A DNA stretch of 64,000 bases from JAJTFW01 sp903922455. GTDB lineage: Bacteria > Bacteroidota > Bacteroidia > AKYH767-A > OLB10. Numbering within the stretch: position 1 is the first letter of the stretch; each line of letters begins with the position of its first letter. The stretch spans positions 22,458 to 86,457 of the forward strand of contig CALQEU020000011.1 of assembly GCA_943329665.2 (NCBI GenBank), given 5' to 3'. Position numbers and translations under genes: made by a program. Shown here one piece after another: positions 8,789-17,015 of this stretch. The notes beneath the pieces were generated by a model, which saw only the letters and a list, made by a program, of their open reading frames with translations, did not search any database and was not told the origin of the DNA.

Positions 8789-9448
8789 CTAATTACTAAA
8801 TACATATTGAATCATATTTGCGCCCATTCGCAACGCTTTTTGTCGAGCATCCGGAGAATCTTTATGCACCTCGGGATCTTCCCAACCGTCGCCTAAATCA
8901 CATTCGAAATCATAAAAACAAACTAAACGCCCATCATAAAACAATCCAAATCCTTGCGGAGCTGTTCCATCGTGCTCATGTACTTTAGGGAGTCCGTTAG
9001 GGAAATCAAATTTTTGATGATAAATGGGATGGTTAAAAGGAACTTCTACAAAATCCAATTCCGGAAAAACTTTTTTCATTTGTGGGCGGATGAATTTATC
9101 CATTCCATAATTATCGGAGATGTGCAAGAATCCGCCAGCCATTAAATAATTTCTCAAATTTTGTGTTTCTTGTGTATTGAAGACTACGTTTCCGTGTCCT
9201 GTCATGTGAACAAAAGGATAATTAAACAATTCGGGACTTCCTACTTCTACAATTCCTTGTTCTTCGTTGATAGTCGTTCCTAAATTTCGATTACAAAAAT
9301 CGACTAAGTTTTTCAATGATGTATCGAGGTTGGCATACCAATCGCCGCCACCACTATATTTCAGCAATGCGATTTTCATACTCGATCCAGCAGGCGAGAA
9401 AGAAGAGAAAAAAATCACCGCGAATACAACCAATACTTTCTTCATCAT
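8789..9448 (-). CDS. DUF4159 domain protein, secreted
   Basis: A 219-residue protein with a signal peptide (about 1-23) and a DUF4159 domain: ALLKYSGGGDWYANLD, FVHMTGHGNVVF and GGFLHISDNYG. DUF4159 resembles a Rossmann/glutamine-amidotransferase-like fold seen in Bacteroidota envelope proteins; no activity is established. It lies downstream of rsmE with a 44-bp gap containing its own promoter box. Two adjacent Met codons (9448 and 9445) can serve as start, and the box ends 4 nt before the first. Confidence 0.82.
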   Translation of the reverse strand: MMKKVLVVFAVIFFSSFSPAGSSMKIALLKYSGGGDWYANLDTSLKNLVDFCNRNLGTTINEEQGIVEVGSPELFNYPFVHMTGHGNVVFNTQETQNLRNYLMAGGFLHISDNYGMDKFIRPQMKKVFPELDFVEVPFNHPIYHQKFDFPNGLPKVHEHDGTAPQGFGLFYDGRLVCFYDFECDLGDGWEDPEVHKDSPDARQKALRMGANMIQYVFSN

Positions 9449-9452
9449 CTTA

Positions 9453-9460
9453 CAAAACTA
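9453..9460 (-). promoter_or_regulatory. -7 box placed for a leaderless DUF4159 transcript
   Basis: Reads TAGTTTTG on the minus strand (TAnnTTTG consensus), with only 4 nt to the ATG at 9448. Transcription should begin at or next to the start codon. Confidence 0.5.
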
Positions 9461-9492
9461 AGAAATGTAAGCCATTTCTGGATGAGGAAAAC

Positions 9493-10185
9493 TTAAAGAT
9501 TAAAGGCAGCTACGGCTTTCAATCCAGCTGTCTCAGTACGCAGGCGTGAATTTCCCAACGACAAGGCCTTATAGCCCATGCTGAGGGCCTTTTCAATCTC
9601 CTCAGGGGAGAAATCACCTTCCGGACCGATGAGCACTAACGCACTCGGAATAGAATACAAATCCCTCGCCTCTTGCTTTTGGGATTCTACACAATGCGCT
9701 ATAAAATTAGCAACTTCATTTACTTTTTGCGATTCCAACAACTTTTCAAAAGAACATTCTTCGTTCACTATTGGAAAATAATAATGTTGAGATTGGCGAG
9801 CAGCGGAGACCACTAATTTTTGAATTCGCTCTAGCTTTAGTGTTTTACGTTCGGAGTGACGACAAATAATAGGCGTAATTTCAGCAATCCCCAATTCGGT
9901 AGCTTTCTCCACAAACCATTCGAAGCGATCAATATTTTTTGTTGGGGCAATAGCGACATGTAATTTACGTGCGGGCACAGGAAAGATTTCCTTTTCCAAC
10001 ACATTTAGCAGCACTTGTTTTTTTGATACTTGTATGGCTTCACACAAAGCGCGGGTTCCGTTTCCATCAGTCACTTCAATTTGTTTTCCTTGAGAAAATC
10101 GAAGAACATGAATGAAATGGTGAGTTTCTTCATCGGGAAGATAAAATTCCGAAGCGGATAAGTCAGGAGCGAAGAAGAGGTGCAT
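9493..10185 (-). CDS. rsmE: 16S rRNA (uracil1498-N3)-methyltransferase RsmE
   Basis: A 230-residue SPOUT methyltransferase, normal length for RsmE. It has an N-terminal PUA-like region (HLFFAPDLSASEFYLPDEE) and the C-terminal trefoil-knot SAM site, with LIGPEGDFSPEE and SLGNSRLRTETA. It methylates N3 of U1498 in the 30S decoding region. A box-like TAATTTCG ends 4 nt before the ATG, differing by one base from the consensus. A tandem-repeat region follows directly upstream. Confidence 0.95.
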   Translation of the reverse strand: MHLFFAPDLSASEFYLPDEETHHFIHVLRFSQGKQIEVTDGNGTRALCEAIQVSKKQVLLNVLEKEIFPVPARKLHVAIAPTKNIDRFEWFVEKATELGIAEITPIICRHSERKTLKLERIQKLVVSAARQSQHYYFPIVNEECSFEKLLESQKVNEVANFIAHCVESQKQEARDLYSIPSALVLIGPEGDFSPEEIEKALSMGYKALSLGNSRLRTETAGLKAVAAFNL

Positions 10186-10204
10186 TGTGCGAAATTAGAA
10201 AAAA

Positions 10205-10284
10205 ATTGGTGGATTGGTGGATTGGTGGATTGGTGGATTGGTGGATTGGTGGATTGGTGGATTGGTGGATTGGCGGATTGGCGG
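10205..10284. repeat. Ten-copy octamer minisatellite (ATTGGTGG)
   Basis: Eight exact tandem copies of ATTGGTGG (10205-10268) are followed by two of ATTGGCGG (10269-10284). It lies 19 bp upstream of the rsmE start. Being 8 bp, the unit does not keep a reading frame, and frames through it give only Pro/Ile/His/Gln or Gly/Trp repeats, so it is not coding. Copy-number change is likely. Confidence 0.95.
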
Positions 10285-10452
10285 ATTGCTGCGCTACGAA
10301 GTCTGTACGAAGTACAGTACTTCATAGGTGAATTGCTGCGCTACGAAGTCTGTACGAAGTACTGTACTTCATGGGTAAGTTGCTGCGCCCTGCTGTCGAA
10401 ACGAAGTGAAGTACAGCAGGGGTAAGTTGGTAAATTTGTGTCGCGAGGCTTC
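10285..10452. repeat. Two 47-bp direct repeats, a degenerate third, and GTGTCGCGAGGCTTC
   Basis: Copies at 10285-10331 and 10332-10378 differ at few positions. Each contains GAAGTAC-N-GTACTTC, with the central base A in one and T in the other. A diverged third copy starts near 10379. GTGTCGCGAGGCTTC at 10438-10452 is identical to 3451-3465. No gene is supported anywhere in 10186-10632. Confidence 0.85.
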
Positions 10453-10522
10453 GCGATGGTGGATTGTGAATTATTGAAAAGAACTAAATAAATATGTAGC
10501 TCAGAACTGCAATTAAAATGAA

Positions 10523-10610
10523 AGTGCCCTTTAGTGCTTATGGGTGTGAAAGAAATTTTTCTTTAACACTAAAGGCACTAGAGGGCACTAGAGAACACTA
10601 GAGTATTTTA
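10523..10610. repeat. MITE-like hairpin with GGCACTAGAG units
   Basis: Arms AGTGCC-CTTTAGTG (about 10523-10535) and CACTAAAGGCACT (10567-10579) flank a perfect 16-nt palindrome (10549-10564). Two further CACTAGAG units follow to 10610. It lies just 3' of pckA. The same arm sequence and layout occur at 38643-38764. Confidence 0.7.
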
Positions 10611-10632
10611 TTCCTAGAGAAGGAAAAAATAT

Positions 10633-12249
10633 TTATGCTACTTCATGTACAGATGGAGCGGCGGAAAGAATTTCGGCGCTGCAACCTTCGGCGTATTGAG
10701 TGAAGTTTTTAACAAACTTGGTGGCTAGATCACTAGCCGTTTGATCAAATGCTGCGGTATCTTTCCATGTTTTACGTGGATTTAAAATATCATCCGGAAC
10801 ATTGGTACAAGTAGTAGGAATTTGCAGACGGAAGATCGGCATCTCTTCAAATTTTACTTTATCGAATTCACCATTCAATGCAGCAGAAATCATAGCACGT
10901 GTATAGCTCAACTTCATTCTTGAACCTACACCAAATGCTCCACCACTCCATCCTGTATTTACCAACCAAACTTTGATGTCTGGATTATCTTTTAATTTTT
11001 TTCCTAATAATTCCGCATACTTCGCAGGATGTAAAGGCAAGAATGCTTTTCCAAAACATGCGGAGAAGGTAGTAGTTGGCTCAGTAATTCCCATTTCAGT
11101 ACCTGCCACTTTCGCAGTATAACCAGAGATGAAATGATACATCGCTTGCTCGTTTGATAATCGGCTAATAGGAGGCAATACACCAAATGCATCGCATGTT
11201 AAAAAGAAAATATTTTTAGGTGGAGTTGCTACTGAAGGCTCCACCGCATTATCAATAAAATCGATTGGATAAGCGACACGAGTATTTTCTGTCTTGCTAA
11301 CATTATCGTAATCTGGACTTGTAGTGCCCGGAACAAATTCGATATTCTCCAATAAAGAACCGAAACGAATGGCTTTGAAGATTTGTGGTTCTTTCTCTGC
11401 AGAAAGATTCACACACTTCGCATAACATCCCCCTTCAAAATTGAAAACTGAATCGTCGCTCCATCCATGTTCATCATCACCAATCAGTCCACGATTTGGA
11501 TCAGCGCTCAACGTTGTTTTTCCTGTTCCCGATAATCCGAAGAACAAAGCAGTATCACCTTTCGCTCCAATGTTTGCAGAGCAATGCATACTTAATACGC
11601 CTTTATGCTGAGGAAGAATATAATTTAACACCGTGAAAATTCCTTTTTTAATTTCACCGGTGTAACCTGTTCCACCAATTAGAATCATCTTCTTCGTGAA
11701 ATTAATCATGGCAAAATTATGCTGACGTGTTCCATCAATAGCGGGATCCGCCATAAATCCAGGAGCATTTACGATCACCCAATCAGGTTGAATCGTTTCA
11801 ATTTCTTTGTTGGTTGGACGCAAGAATAAATTATTCGCAAATAAATTTTGCCAAGGATATTCAGTCACTACGCGAACATTCAAACGATAACGTTGATCGG
11901 CACACGCATATGCATCGCGCACATACACTTCGCGATTCGTTAAATACGCTTGCATGCGCGTATAAATTTGATCAAACTTTGCAGGATCAAACTTGATATT
12001 AATATCACCCCACATCACCGTATTTTCGGTTTCTGCATCTAATACAGTAAACTTATCTTTTGGTGAGCGGCCGGTAAATTCACCGGTATCAATAGCCAAA
12101 GCACCAGTATTGGTGAGTTCTCCCATTCCTTGAAGGATAGTATCTTCCACCAATTCAGCGGGTGATAAATTCCAATAAGCCGTCGCAACGTTCTTAAGTC
12201 CCAGATCTGCTACAGATGCATTGGGGTTCTTCAATCCGTATTCGTTCAT
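10633..12249 (-). CDS. pckA: Phosphoenolpyruvate carboxykinase (ATP)
   Basis: A 538-residue enzyme, full length for the ATP-dependent family. It converts oxaloacetate and ATP to phosphoenolpyruvate, CO2 and ADP, the first committed step of gluconeogenesis, in the cytoplasm. FTGRSPKDKF (58-67) is the substrate-site arginine motif. The P-loop GLSGTGKTT lies at 238-246, followed by DDEHGWSDD, the metal-binding kinase-2 motif. ATP-type members lack the GTP-type hyper-reactive Cys loop. It is monocistronic by context, with a TAAATTTG box 16 nt before the start. Confidence 0.97.
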   Translation of the reverse strand: MNEYGLKNPNASVADLGLKNVATAYWNLSPAELVEDTILQGMGELTNTGALAIDTGEFTGRSPKDKFTVLDAETENTVMWGDINIKFDPAKFDQIYTRMQAYLTNREVYVRDAYACADQRYRLNVRVVTEYPWQNLFANNLFLRPTNKEIETIQPDWVIVNAPGFMADPAIDGTRQHNFAMINFTKKMILIGGTGYTGEIKKGIFTVLNYILPQHKGVLSMHCSANIGAKGDTALFFGLSGTGKTTLSADPNRGLIGDDEHGWSDDSVFNFEGGCYAKCVNLSAEKEPQIFKAIRFGSLLENIEFVPGTTSPDYDNVSKTENTRVAYPIDFIDNAVEPSVATPPKNIFFLTCDAFGVLPPISRLSNEQAMYHFISGYTAKVAGTEMGITEPTTTFSACFGKAFLPLHPAKYAELLGKKLKDNPDIKVWLVNTGWSGGAFGVGSRMKLSYTRAMISAALNGEFDKVKFEEMPIFRLQIPTTCTNVPDDILNPRKTWKDTAAFDQTASDLATKFVKNFTQYAEGCSAEILSAAPSVHEVA

Positions 12250-12265
12250 AATTATTTCGATCGCA

Positions 12266-12273
12266 CAAATTTA
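12266..12273 (-). promoter_or_regulatory. -7 box of the pckA promoter
   Basis: Reads TAAATTTG on the minus strand, 16 nt before the pckA ATG. A TTG-like -33 element (CAAG on the plus strand at 12295-12298) lies 21 nt further upstream. Confidence 0.5.
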
Positions 12274-12320
12274 CAGTAAATTCTAGTGGGATAGCAAGTC
12301 AAATCGACTTACTTATGTCA

Positions 12321-12794
12321 CTATTTAAACCGACTTTTCATATTTTCAGTGATCTGAATCAGTTCCTTTCCTTGAATAACTTTATTCAATCCATCGATGA
12401 AATTATTTTGTTCTGAGGCATTTAGCTCTTCTAAAGTAAAACAACAATCTACTTCGCCTTCACGGCCCCATGGAATCGTATAATAAGAGACTACTTTATT
12501 ATTTTTAAGCTTATAATCATATACATAAGACTCCAAAATGGCTTTTGCTTCTGGATCCGTTCCAGCTCCAATACTAATAAAACTCACCACCATACGAAAG
12601 GTATCTGGACCTGCCATAGCTTGTTCACGTGTCCAAACTTCCATGGAGACTAAAGGTCTAGTTGGATTTGATGGAGTTGGTTCCACAATTTCAGCTTCAG
12701 ATTTATTTGAATTATCACTAGAATTTTTACTTGATTTACAAGCGTTTAAGGAGATTGCAAGCACAACAAATCCTATTATTTTTAAAGTTCGCAT
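12321..12794 (-). CDS. Predicted lipoprotein, function unknown
   Basis: A start at 12794 gives MRTLKIIGFVVLAISLNAC, a type II signal peptide with lipobox LNAC; the frame extends five codons further but those precede the promoter box. A Ser/Asn/Lys-rich linker and Glu/Pro/Ser stretch follow, then a compact domain of about 110 residues with MEVWTREQAMAGPDTFRMVV and a CC pair in VDCCFTLEEL. I recognise no family. It lies 34 bp after DUF423 on the same strand but appears to have its own promoter. Confidence 0.7.
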   Translation of the reverse strand: MRTLKIIGFVVLAISLNACKSSKNSSDNSNKSEAEIVEPTPSNPTRPLVSMEVWTREQAMAGPDTFRMVVSFISIGAGTDPEAKAILESYVYDYKLKNNKVVSYYTIPWGREGEVDCCFTLEELNASEQNNFIDGLNKVIQGKELIQITENMKSRFK

Positions 12795-12797
12795 ATT

Positions 12798-12805
12798 CAA
12801 AATTA
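12798..12805 (-). promoter_or_regulatory. -7 box placed for a leaderless lipoprotein transcript
   Basis: Reads TAATTTTG on the minus strand, then 3 nt, then the ATG at 12794. It lies inside the longer open frame, so it also decides the start. Confidence 0.45.
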
Positions 12806-12828
12806 TCATTTTTAATGAATAACGCAGA

Positions 12829-13218
12829 TTATTTCTTTTCCTTATTTGAAATGGAAAACAAAAACACCTTTATCCAGCCCACAATAAAAAACAATCCTCC
12901 AATAGGTGTTAATGGTCCGATGAATTTCAAGTTCATTGAAAAAACATCTTTCAAGGCAATCAAGTAAAGAGAGCCGGAGAATAAAAAGATTCCGATCATA
13001 AAATAGATGCCTGCCCATTTTATATGCTTATTTCCAACACCAATTTGTGAGATTAGAAGCAACGCTAATGCATGCACCAATTGATAGCGACATGCGGTTT
13101 CCCAAGTCACCAAATCGTTGGCTGCAACAATTTCTTTTAGTTGATGAGCACCGAAAGCGCCGAACACCACTGAAAAAGCTGCGAATAGAGCCCCAGCGCC
13201 TAGGTATTTATGATTCAT
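12829..13218 (-). CDS. DUF423 (YgdD-like) small inner-membrane protein
   Basis: A 129-residue protein with four predicted membrane segments. The family pattern is clear: an N-terminal GAGALFAAFSVVFGAFGAHQL, then ETACRYQLVHALALLL, a GIFLFSGSLYLIAL segment and a final GGLFFIVGW helix. DUF423 proteins are widespread and short; their function is not known. It begins 6 nt after the DUF4476 gene and is probably co-transcribed with it. Confidence 0.88.
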   Translation of the reverse strand: MNHKYLGAGALFAAFSVVFGAFGAHQLKEIVAANDLVTWETACRYQLVHALALLLISQIGVGNKHIKWAGIYFMIGIFLFSGSLYLIALKDVFSMNLKFIGPLTPIGGLFFIVGWIKVFLFSISNKEKK

Positions 13219-13224
13219 GAAAAT

Positions 13225-14205
13225 TTATCTTCTCGAATCAATATATTCATTGAGCTCCTCCGTTGAACTTTCGAATGTGAATATGTCATTTACTTTGAAA
13301 TAATTACCAACATCATAGGTACGATCATACGCATATTTTGCAAAATCGAGTCGAGTTTGTTCGAAGGTAAATTGCATGCTAATTTGTTTCACTTGAGAGA
13401 CGAACAAACATCGATCGTTCAAAACTTGTTTAGCGATCGTAAACTTTGTTTCTTCAAATGTTTTTGATGAAATGGTGGCGTTCAAATCACTGAAATCTTC
13501 ATTCGACATAGGAACAGGGCAACCCACTTTTCCAGCGTAACCTGGCAAATAAATAACTTGAGTTGGAGGAGGAACTGGAGCTGGGGTATGTGCACCAGAT
13601 AAGGTAGTAGTGGTTGTTGTTGTTGTTTGTGAGTGTGTAGTAGAACTAGCGTTTCCCATGCCTTCATCCATACCAGAAACATTAATACTAATACTTCCTC
13701 CCATTCCATCTACATTCACTCCCATATTCATATTCACATTTCCAGGATCTGAATTGTTTCCGTTTGTTGTAGTGGTAGTGGTAGTTGAAGTTGTTTGTGA
13801 CGATTGAGTTGGAGTGGCTACTGGATTTACATGATATACTACAACCTCTTGTTCAGGTGAATTTCGAGGGGCTTGAGCTATGAGTACTGAACTCATAAAA
13901 CGCAAAACAAATTCTCCTTTATTATTCTTCTTAATAACATAAGTACTTTCCTTCCCTAACTCAATAGCAAGATTAAAATTCTTTTCTCCAAGAGAGCTAC
14001 TCTCAAAAATGACTTTCAATTTATAAAACTCTGCATTTAAACCAGTAATTTTAATGTTTGTTTCCGGTTCATTATTTTGACGAACTCCATTTATTATGGC
14101 CGTAAAGCGTTCACCATTTTCAACAAACAAAATCACATTCGACATTTGCGCATTTACCTTTGCGAACATTAAAGACAAGAAAGATAGAATAATGAGTTTT
14201 TTCAT
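13225..14205 (-). CDS. Secreted DUF4476 domain protein with a Thr/Gly/Asn-rich linker
   Basis: A 326-residue protein with a signal peptide (about 1-19). The N-terminal part (about 20-115) is a beta-rich domain. A low-complexity middle (about 130-215) consists of Thr runs, Asn/Met/Gly repeats and Pro. The C-terminal DUF4476 domain (about 232-326) has MSNEDFSDLNATISSKTFEE and KQISMQFTFEQTRLDFAKYA. DUF4476 is a Bacteroidota helical domain of unknown role, often near stress or cell-envelope genes. First gene of a two- to three-gene minus-strand unit with DUF423. Confidence 0.82.
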   Translation of the reverse strand: MKKLIILSFLSLMFAKVNAQMSNVILFVENGERFTAIINGVRQNNEPETNIKITGLNAEFYKLKVIFESSSLGEKNFNLAIELGKESTYVIKKNNKGEFVLRFMSSVLIAQAPRNSPEQEVVVYHVNPVATPTQSSQTTSTTTTTTTNGNNSDPGNVNMNMGVNVDGMGGSISINVSGMDEGMGNASSTTHSQTTTTTTTTLSGAHTPAPVPPPTQVIYLPGYAGKVGCPVPMSNEDFSDLNATISSKTFEETKFTIAKQVLNDRCLFVSQVKQISMQFTFEQTRLDFAKYAYDRTYDVGNYFKVNDIFTFESSTEELNEYIDSRR

Positions 14206-14249
14206 GTTAAATATGACATTTTTGATTATTGGGCTAAGTTAAATCAAGA

Positions 14250-14278
14250 TTTGATTACCTCCAAAATTTATACCTTTG
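14250..14278 (+). promoter_or_regulatory. Bacteroidota-type promoter (TTTG-N17-TACCTTTG)
   Basis: A -33 TTTG at 14250-14253 and a -7 TACCTTTG at 14271-14278 are separated by 17 bp. The box ends 13 nt before the ATG of the saccharopine dehydrogenase-like gene. This is the clearest two-part promoter in the window. Confidence 0.7.
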
Positions 14279-14291
14279 CATTTCTAACATT

Positions 14292-15623
14292 ATGAAACAG
14301 ATCTTATTATTAGGTGCTGGCAGATCTTCAGGTGCCTTGATACAATATTTATTAGATCATACAGTTTCTCAAGGTTTTTCATTAAAAATTGGGGATATTG
14401 ATGTGCAACAAGCGTCTCAAAAACTGAAAGGTCATAAACATGGATCCGCATTTTTATTTAACGTAGAAGATGCAATTCAGAGAGTTGATGCTATTCAAAA
14501 CGCAGATTTAGTTATTTCATTGCTCCCACCAACTTTACATTATTTGGTGGCTCAAGATTGTCTTATTCATAGAAAAAATTTGGTGACCGCCAGTTATGTT
14601 TCGAAAGAAATTTTAGCATTGGATGAAGAGGCAAAAGAAAAAGGGATCTTATTTTTAAATGAATGTGGGTTGGATCCAGGATTGGATCATATGTCGGCGA
14701 TGGAAATCATTTTAAAATTGAAAAAACAAGGAGCCAACTTATTATCTTTTAAATCCTATACGGGTGGATTAATAGCACCAGAGTCTATTGATAATTTATG
14801 GGGATATAAATTTACTTGGAATCCCAGGAATGTAATTTTAGCTGGACAAGGAACTGCTAAATACATTAAAGATGGGCTGTATCATTACATCCCTTACCAT
14901 CGACTTTTCAAAGAAGCGGTACGAATAAAATTAGATGCAACAACCAATTACGACGGATATGCAAATCGTGATTCATTGGCTTATCGACATCATTATGGAA
15001 TTGAAAACATTCCAACACTTATAAGAGGAACATTACGTCATGAAGGATTTTGCAGTGCATGGCAAGTTTTTATTGCTTTAGGATTGACTGACGATAGTTT
15101 TCAAATAGAGAACAGTGAAGACATGACGTATCGTGATTTAGTAAATGCATTTATTCCTCCGTCACAACGTGGTGACTCCATTGAAGAAAAAATTGCCAAA
15201 TATTGTGAAGTTGATTTTGATGGGCCTGCTATGCAACGAATTATTTCTACAGGCATTTTAGAAGATAAAATCATCGGAATAAAAAATGCGAGTCCGGCGC
15301 AAATCCTGCAGCATCTATTAGAAAGCAAATGGGTGTTAAAACAGAATGACAAAGATATGATTGTAATGCTGCATGAATTCGAGTATGAATTAGATGGCGA
15401 CAAAAAGCAATTAACATCTTCCTTACAAGTTAAAGGCGACGACATCCATCAAACAGCCATGGCAAAAACGGTGGGACTTCCATTAGCGATTGCTGCATTA
15501 CAAATTTTAGAGGGAAATATTAAAATGACTGGAGTTCAAATTCCGGTTCACGAAGAAATATTTACGCCCATTTTAAGAGAGCTAGAAAAGATGGGGATTT
15601 GCTTTGTGGAACAAACTAAATAA
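14292..15623 (+). CDS. Saccharopine dehydrogenase-like NAD(P)-dependent oxidoreductase
   Basis: A 443-residue protein. An N-terminal Rossmann fold has GAGRSSG at 8-14. The central catalytic domain contains LNECGLDPGLDHMSAMEII and FKSYTGGLIAPES, typical of saccharopine dehydrogenase/reductase (alpha-aminoadipate-forming type), and the C-terminus keeps the family layout. In eukaryotes this joins lysine to 2-oxoglutarate derivatives; many Bacteroidota carry it for lysine catabolism or an unassigned reductive reaction. No other lysine-degradation gene is in the window, so the direction is unknown. It is convergent with trmN6, only 3 bp between stops. Confidence 0.85.
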   Translation: MKQILLLGAGRSSGALIQYLLDHTVSQGFSLKIGDIDVQQASQKLKGHKHGSAFLFNVEDAIQRVDAIQNADLVISLLPPTLHYLVAQDCLIHRKNLVTASYVSKEILALDEEAKEKGILFLNECGLDPGLDHMSAMEIILKLKKQGANLLSFKSYTGGLIAPESIDNLWGYKFTWNPRNVILAGQGTAKYIKDGLYHYIPYHRLFKEAVRIKLDATTNYDGYANRDSLAYRHHYGIENIPTLIRGTLRHEGFCSAWQVFIALGLTDDSFQIENSEDMTYRDLVNAFIPPSQRGDSIEEKIAKYCEVDFDGPAMQRIISTGILEDKIIGIKNASPAQILQHLLESKWVLKQNDKDMIVMLHEFEYELDGDKKQLTSSLQVKGDDIHQTAMAKTVGLPLAIAALQILEGNIKMTGVQIPVHEEIFTPILRELEKMGICFVEQTK

Positions 15624-15626
15624 TAG

Positions 15627-16334
15627 TTAGAAAGCCATATAATAATCACACGTCAACTTTTTATATTCTTCTGTAAATTCTCGATTATCAAAATGGATGA
15701 CGAGTTCTTCCTCCTGAATATTTTCTTCTCTTCTTGAAAACTCCATCAACACTCTTTTAAAAGGTTTCTCTCTACCTGTTTTTATCTTTGATAATTTTAC
15801 ACAGATGAGTCCGCTTTGCTCAGCTAATTCACGAAAAAATTGTCCTTCCTTAAAGGGTAAAATAGCGGAGAACTTTCCAGTGCTTGATAATAATCTACCC
15901 ACTCCAAATAACAAATCTTCGTAAGACAAAGATGCACTGGCAGACCTTGCCAAATTTCTAGCTTCGTCACTAGCAGCGAAACTATCCATAAAATAGGGAG
16001 GATTACTAACGATAAGATCATAACGATAACCTGGTTTAAAATCATTCAATGATGAATGCATCACCTTAATATGTTCTTTCCATGGAGAGGCTTTCACATT
16101 ATCAGAGGCTTGTTCGAAAGCAGAAACATCAATGTCTATTGCATCAATAAATGCATCTGTTTTTTGTGCAATCATTAAAGCGATGAGACCTGTACCGGTT
16201 CCGATATCTAAAATTTTTCCTTCTTTGGGTACTGTCACCCAAGCACCCAATAAAACGCCATCGGTGCCTACTTTCATAGCGCAACGTTCTTGTTGAATCG
16301 TAAACTTCTTAAACTGAAAAACCGATGCTGGCAT
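15627..16334 (-). CDS. trmN6: tRNA1(Val) (adenine37-N6)-methyltransferase (YfiC/TrmN6)
   Basis: About 235 residues. MKVGTDGVLLGAWV is the YfiC signature, LDIGTGTGLIALMIAQ the SAM-binding motif I, and SNPPYF the adenine-N6 catalytic motif. It methylates N6 of A37 in tRNA1(Val). The open frame begins with TTG at 16352, but that codon is inside a TATATTTG box (16357-16350). The ATG at 16334 is preceded by AAAGGA and is the better start. Confidence 0.88.
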   Translation of the reverse strand: MPASVFQFKKFTIQQERCAMKVGTDGVLLGAWVTVPKEGKILDIGTGTGLIALMIAQKTDAFIDAIDIDVSAFEQASDNVKASPWKEHIKVMHSSLNDFKPGYRYDLIVSNPPYFMDSFAASDEARNLARSASASLSYEDLLFGVGRLLSSTGKFSAILPFKEGQFFRELAEQSGLICVKLSKIKTGREKPFKRVLMEFSRREENIQEEELVIHFDNREFTEEYKKLTCDYYMAF

Positions 16335-16349
16335 ATATTTTTCCTTTAA

Positions 16350-16357
16350 CAAATATA
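16350..16357 (-). promoter_or_regulatory. -7 box of the trmN6 promoter
   Basis: Reads TATATTTG on the minus strand, 15 nt before the proposed ATG at 16334. It overlaps the longer frame's TTG, ruling that start out if the box is used. Confidence 0.5.
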
Positions 16358-16580
16358 AAAAAAGCGACGAGCTTGTACAATTTAAGTTTTAGTGCAATTT
16401 GAATATTTCAATAACACCCATTCAAAAAATCATAAAATAAATCGTCGAAATTGAACTTTTGTTAAAAACTAAAAGATTCGTTTTGGGTAAAAAATATCGT
16501 TAAACTAAGGCTGAATCAATCTCAGTTCAAATTTTAACTATTGATTATCATTATTTTATCAAATCAAATAGTACTTTGTG

Positions 16581-16656
16581 TTGCATAGTACCTTAAAACA
16601 TATTAAATTTGCAGAGTCATTAAATAACAGCATGTGTTGATGATCACGGCACATGC
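16581..16656 (+). promoter_or_regulatory. PadR/PspC operon promoter and candidate PadR operator
   Basis: TTG (16581-16583), a 20-bp spacer and TAAATTTG (16604-16611) form a Bacteroidota-type promoter. Downstream, in the leader, GCATGTG (16630-16636) and CACATGC (16650-16656) form a 7-bp inverted repeat containing the ATGT...ACAT halves typical of PadR sites. The position suggests autoregulation. The rest of the 16335-16580 gap is AT-rich with nothing recognisable. Confidence 0.5.
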
Positions 16657-16673
16657 TTAAAACCAGCAACAAA

Positions 16674-17015
16674 ATGAGCAATCTCGAAAATACACAAGCC
16701 CAGATGCGGAGAGGCGTATTAGAGTTTTGCATCTTGAGCATCATTGGCCAAGGAGAAGTTTATCCTTCGGATATCATAGCGAAGATGAAAGATGCAAAAT
16801 TGATGGTCGTTGAAGGAACATTATATCCTTTATTAACTCGATTAAAAAATCAAGGACTATTGGCATATACCTGGAAAGAAAGTTCTTCAGGTCCTCCCCG
16901 AAAATATTACACGTTAACGCCGATCGGCGAACAATTTACATCCGAACTTCGCATTACTTGGCAAGAGCTAGTCGATGCGGTTAATCAAACAACTTCTAAC
17001 AACCCTATATCATGA
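16674..17015 (+). CDS. PadR family transcriptional regulator
   Basis: A winged-helix regulator of about 113 residues. RRGVLEFCILSIIGQGEVYPSDI, VVEGTLYPLLTRLKNQGLL and SGPPRKYYTLTPIGEQ are the PadR core helices and wing; the C-terminal dimerisation helix is short. The first possible ATG (16653) falls inside the candidate operator; the ATG at 16674 gives a normal PadR N-terminus. Its last codons overlap the next gene by 4 nt (ATGA), so the regulator and PspC protein are translationally coupled, a common Bacteroidota pair. Confidence 0.92.
   Translation: MSNLENTQAQMRRGVLEFCILSIIGQGEVYPSDIIAKMKDAKLMVVEGTLYPLLTRLKNQGLLAYTWKESSSGPPRKYYTLTPIGEQFTSELRITWQELVDAVNQTTSNNPIS

Noticed and set aside
10071..10425. 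Open frames through the octamer and 47-bp repeats
   Set aside because: Peptides are pure Pro/Ile/His/Gln or Gly/Trp/Leu repeats overlapping rsmE; the 8-bp unit explains the open frame.
13482..13807. Frames opposite or offset within the DUF4476 gene
   Set aside because: They arise from the Thr-rich low-complexity linker and have no independent features.
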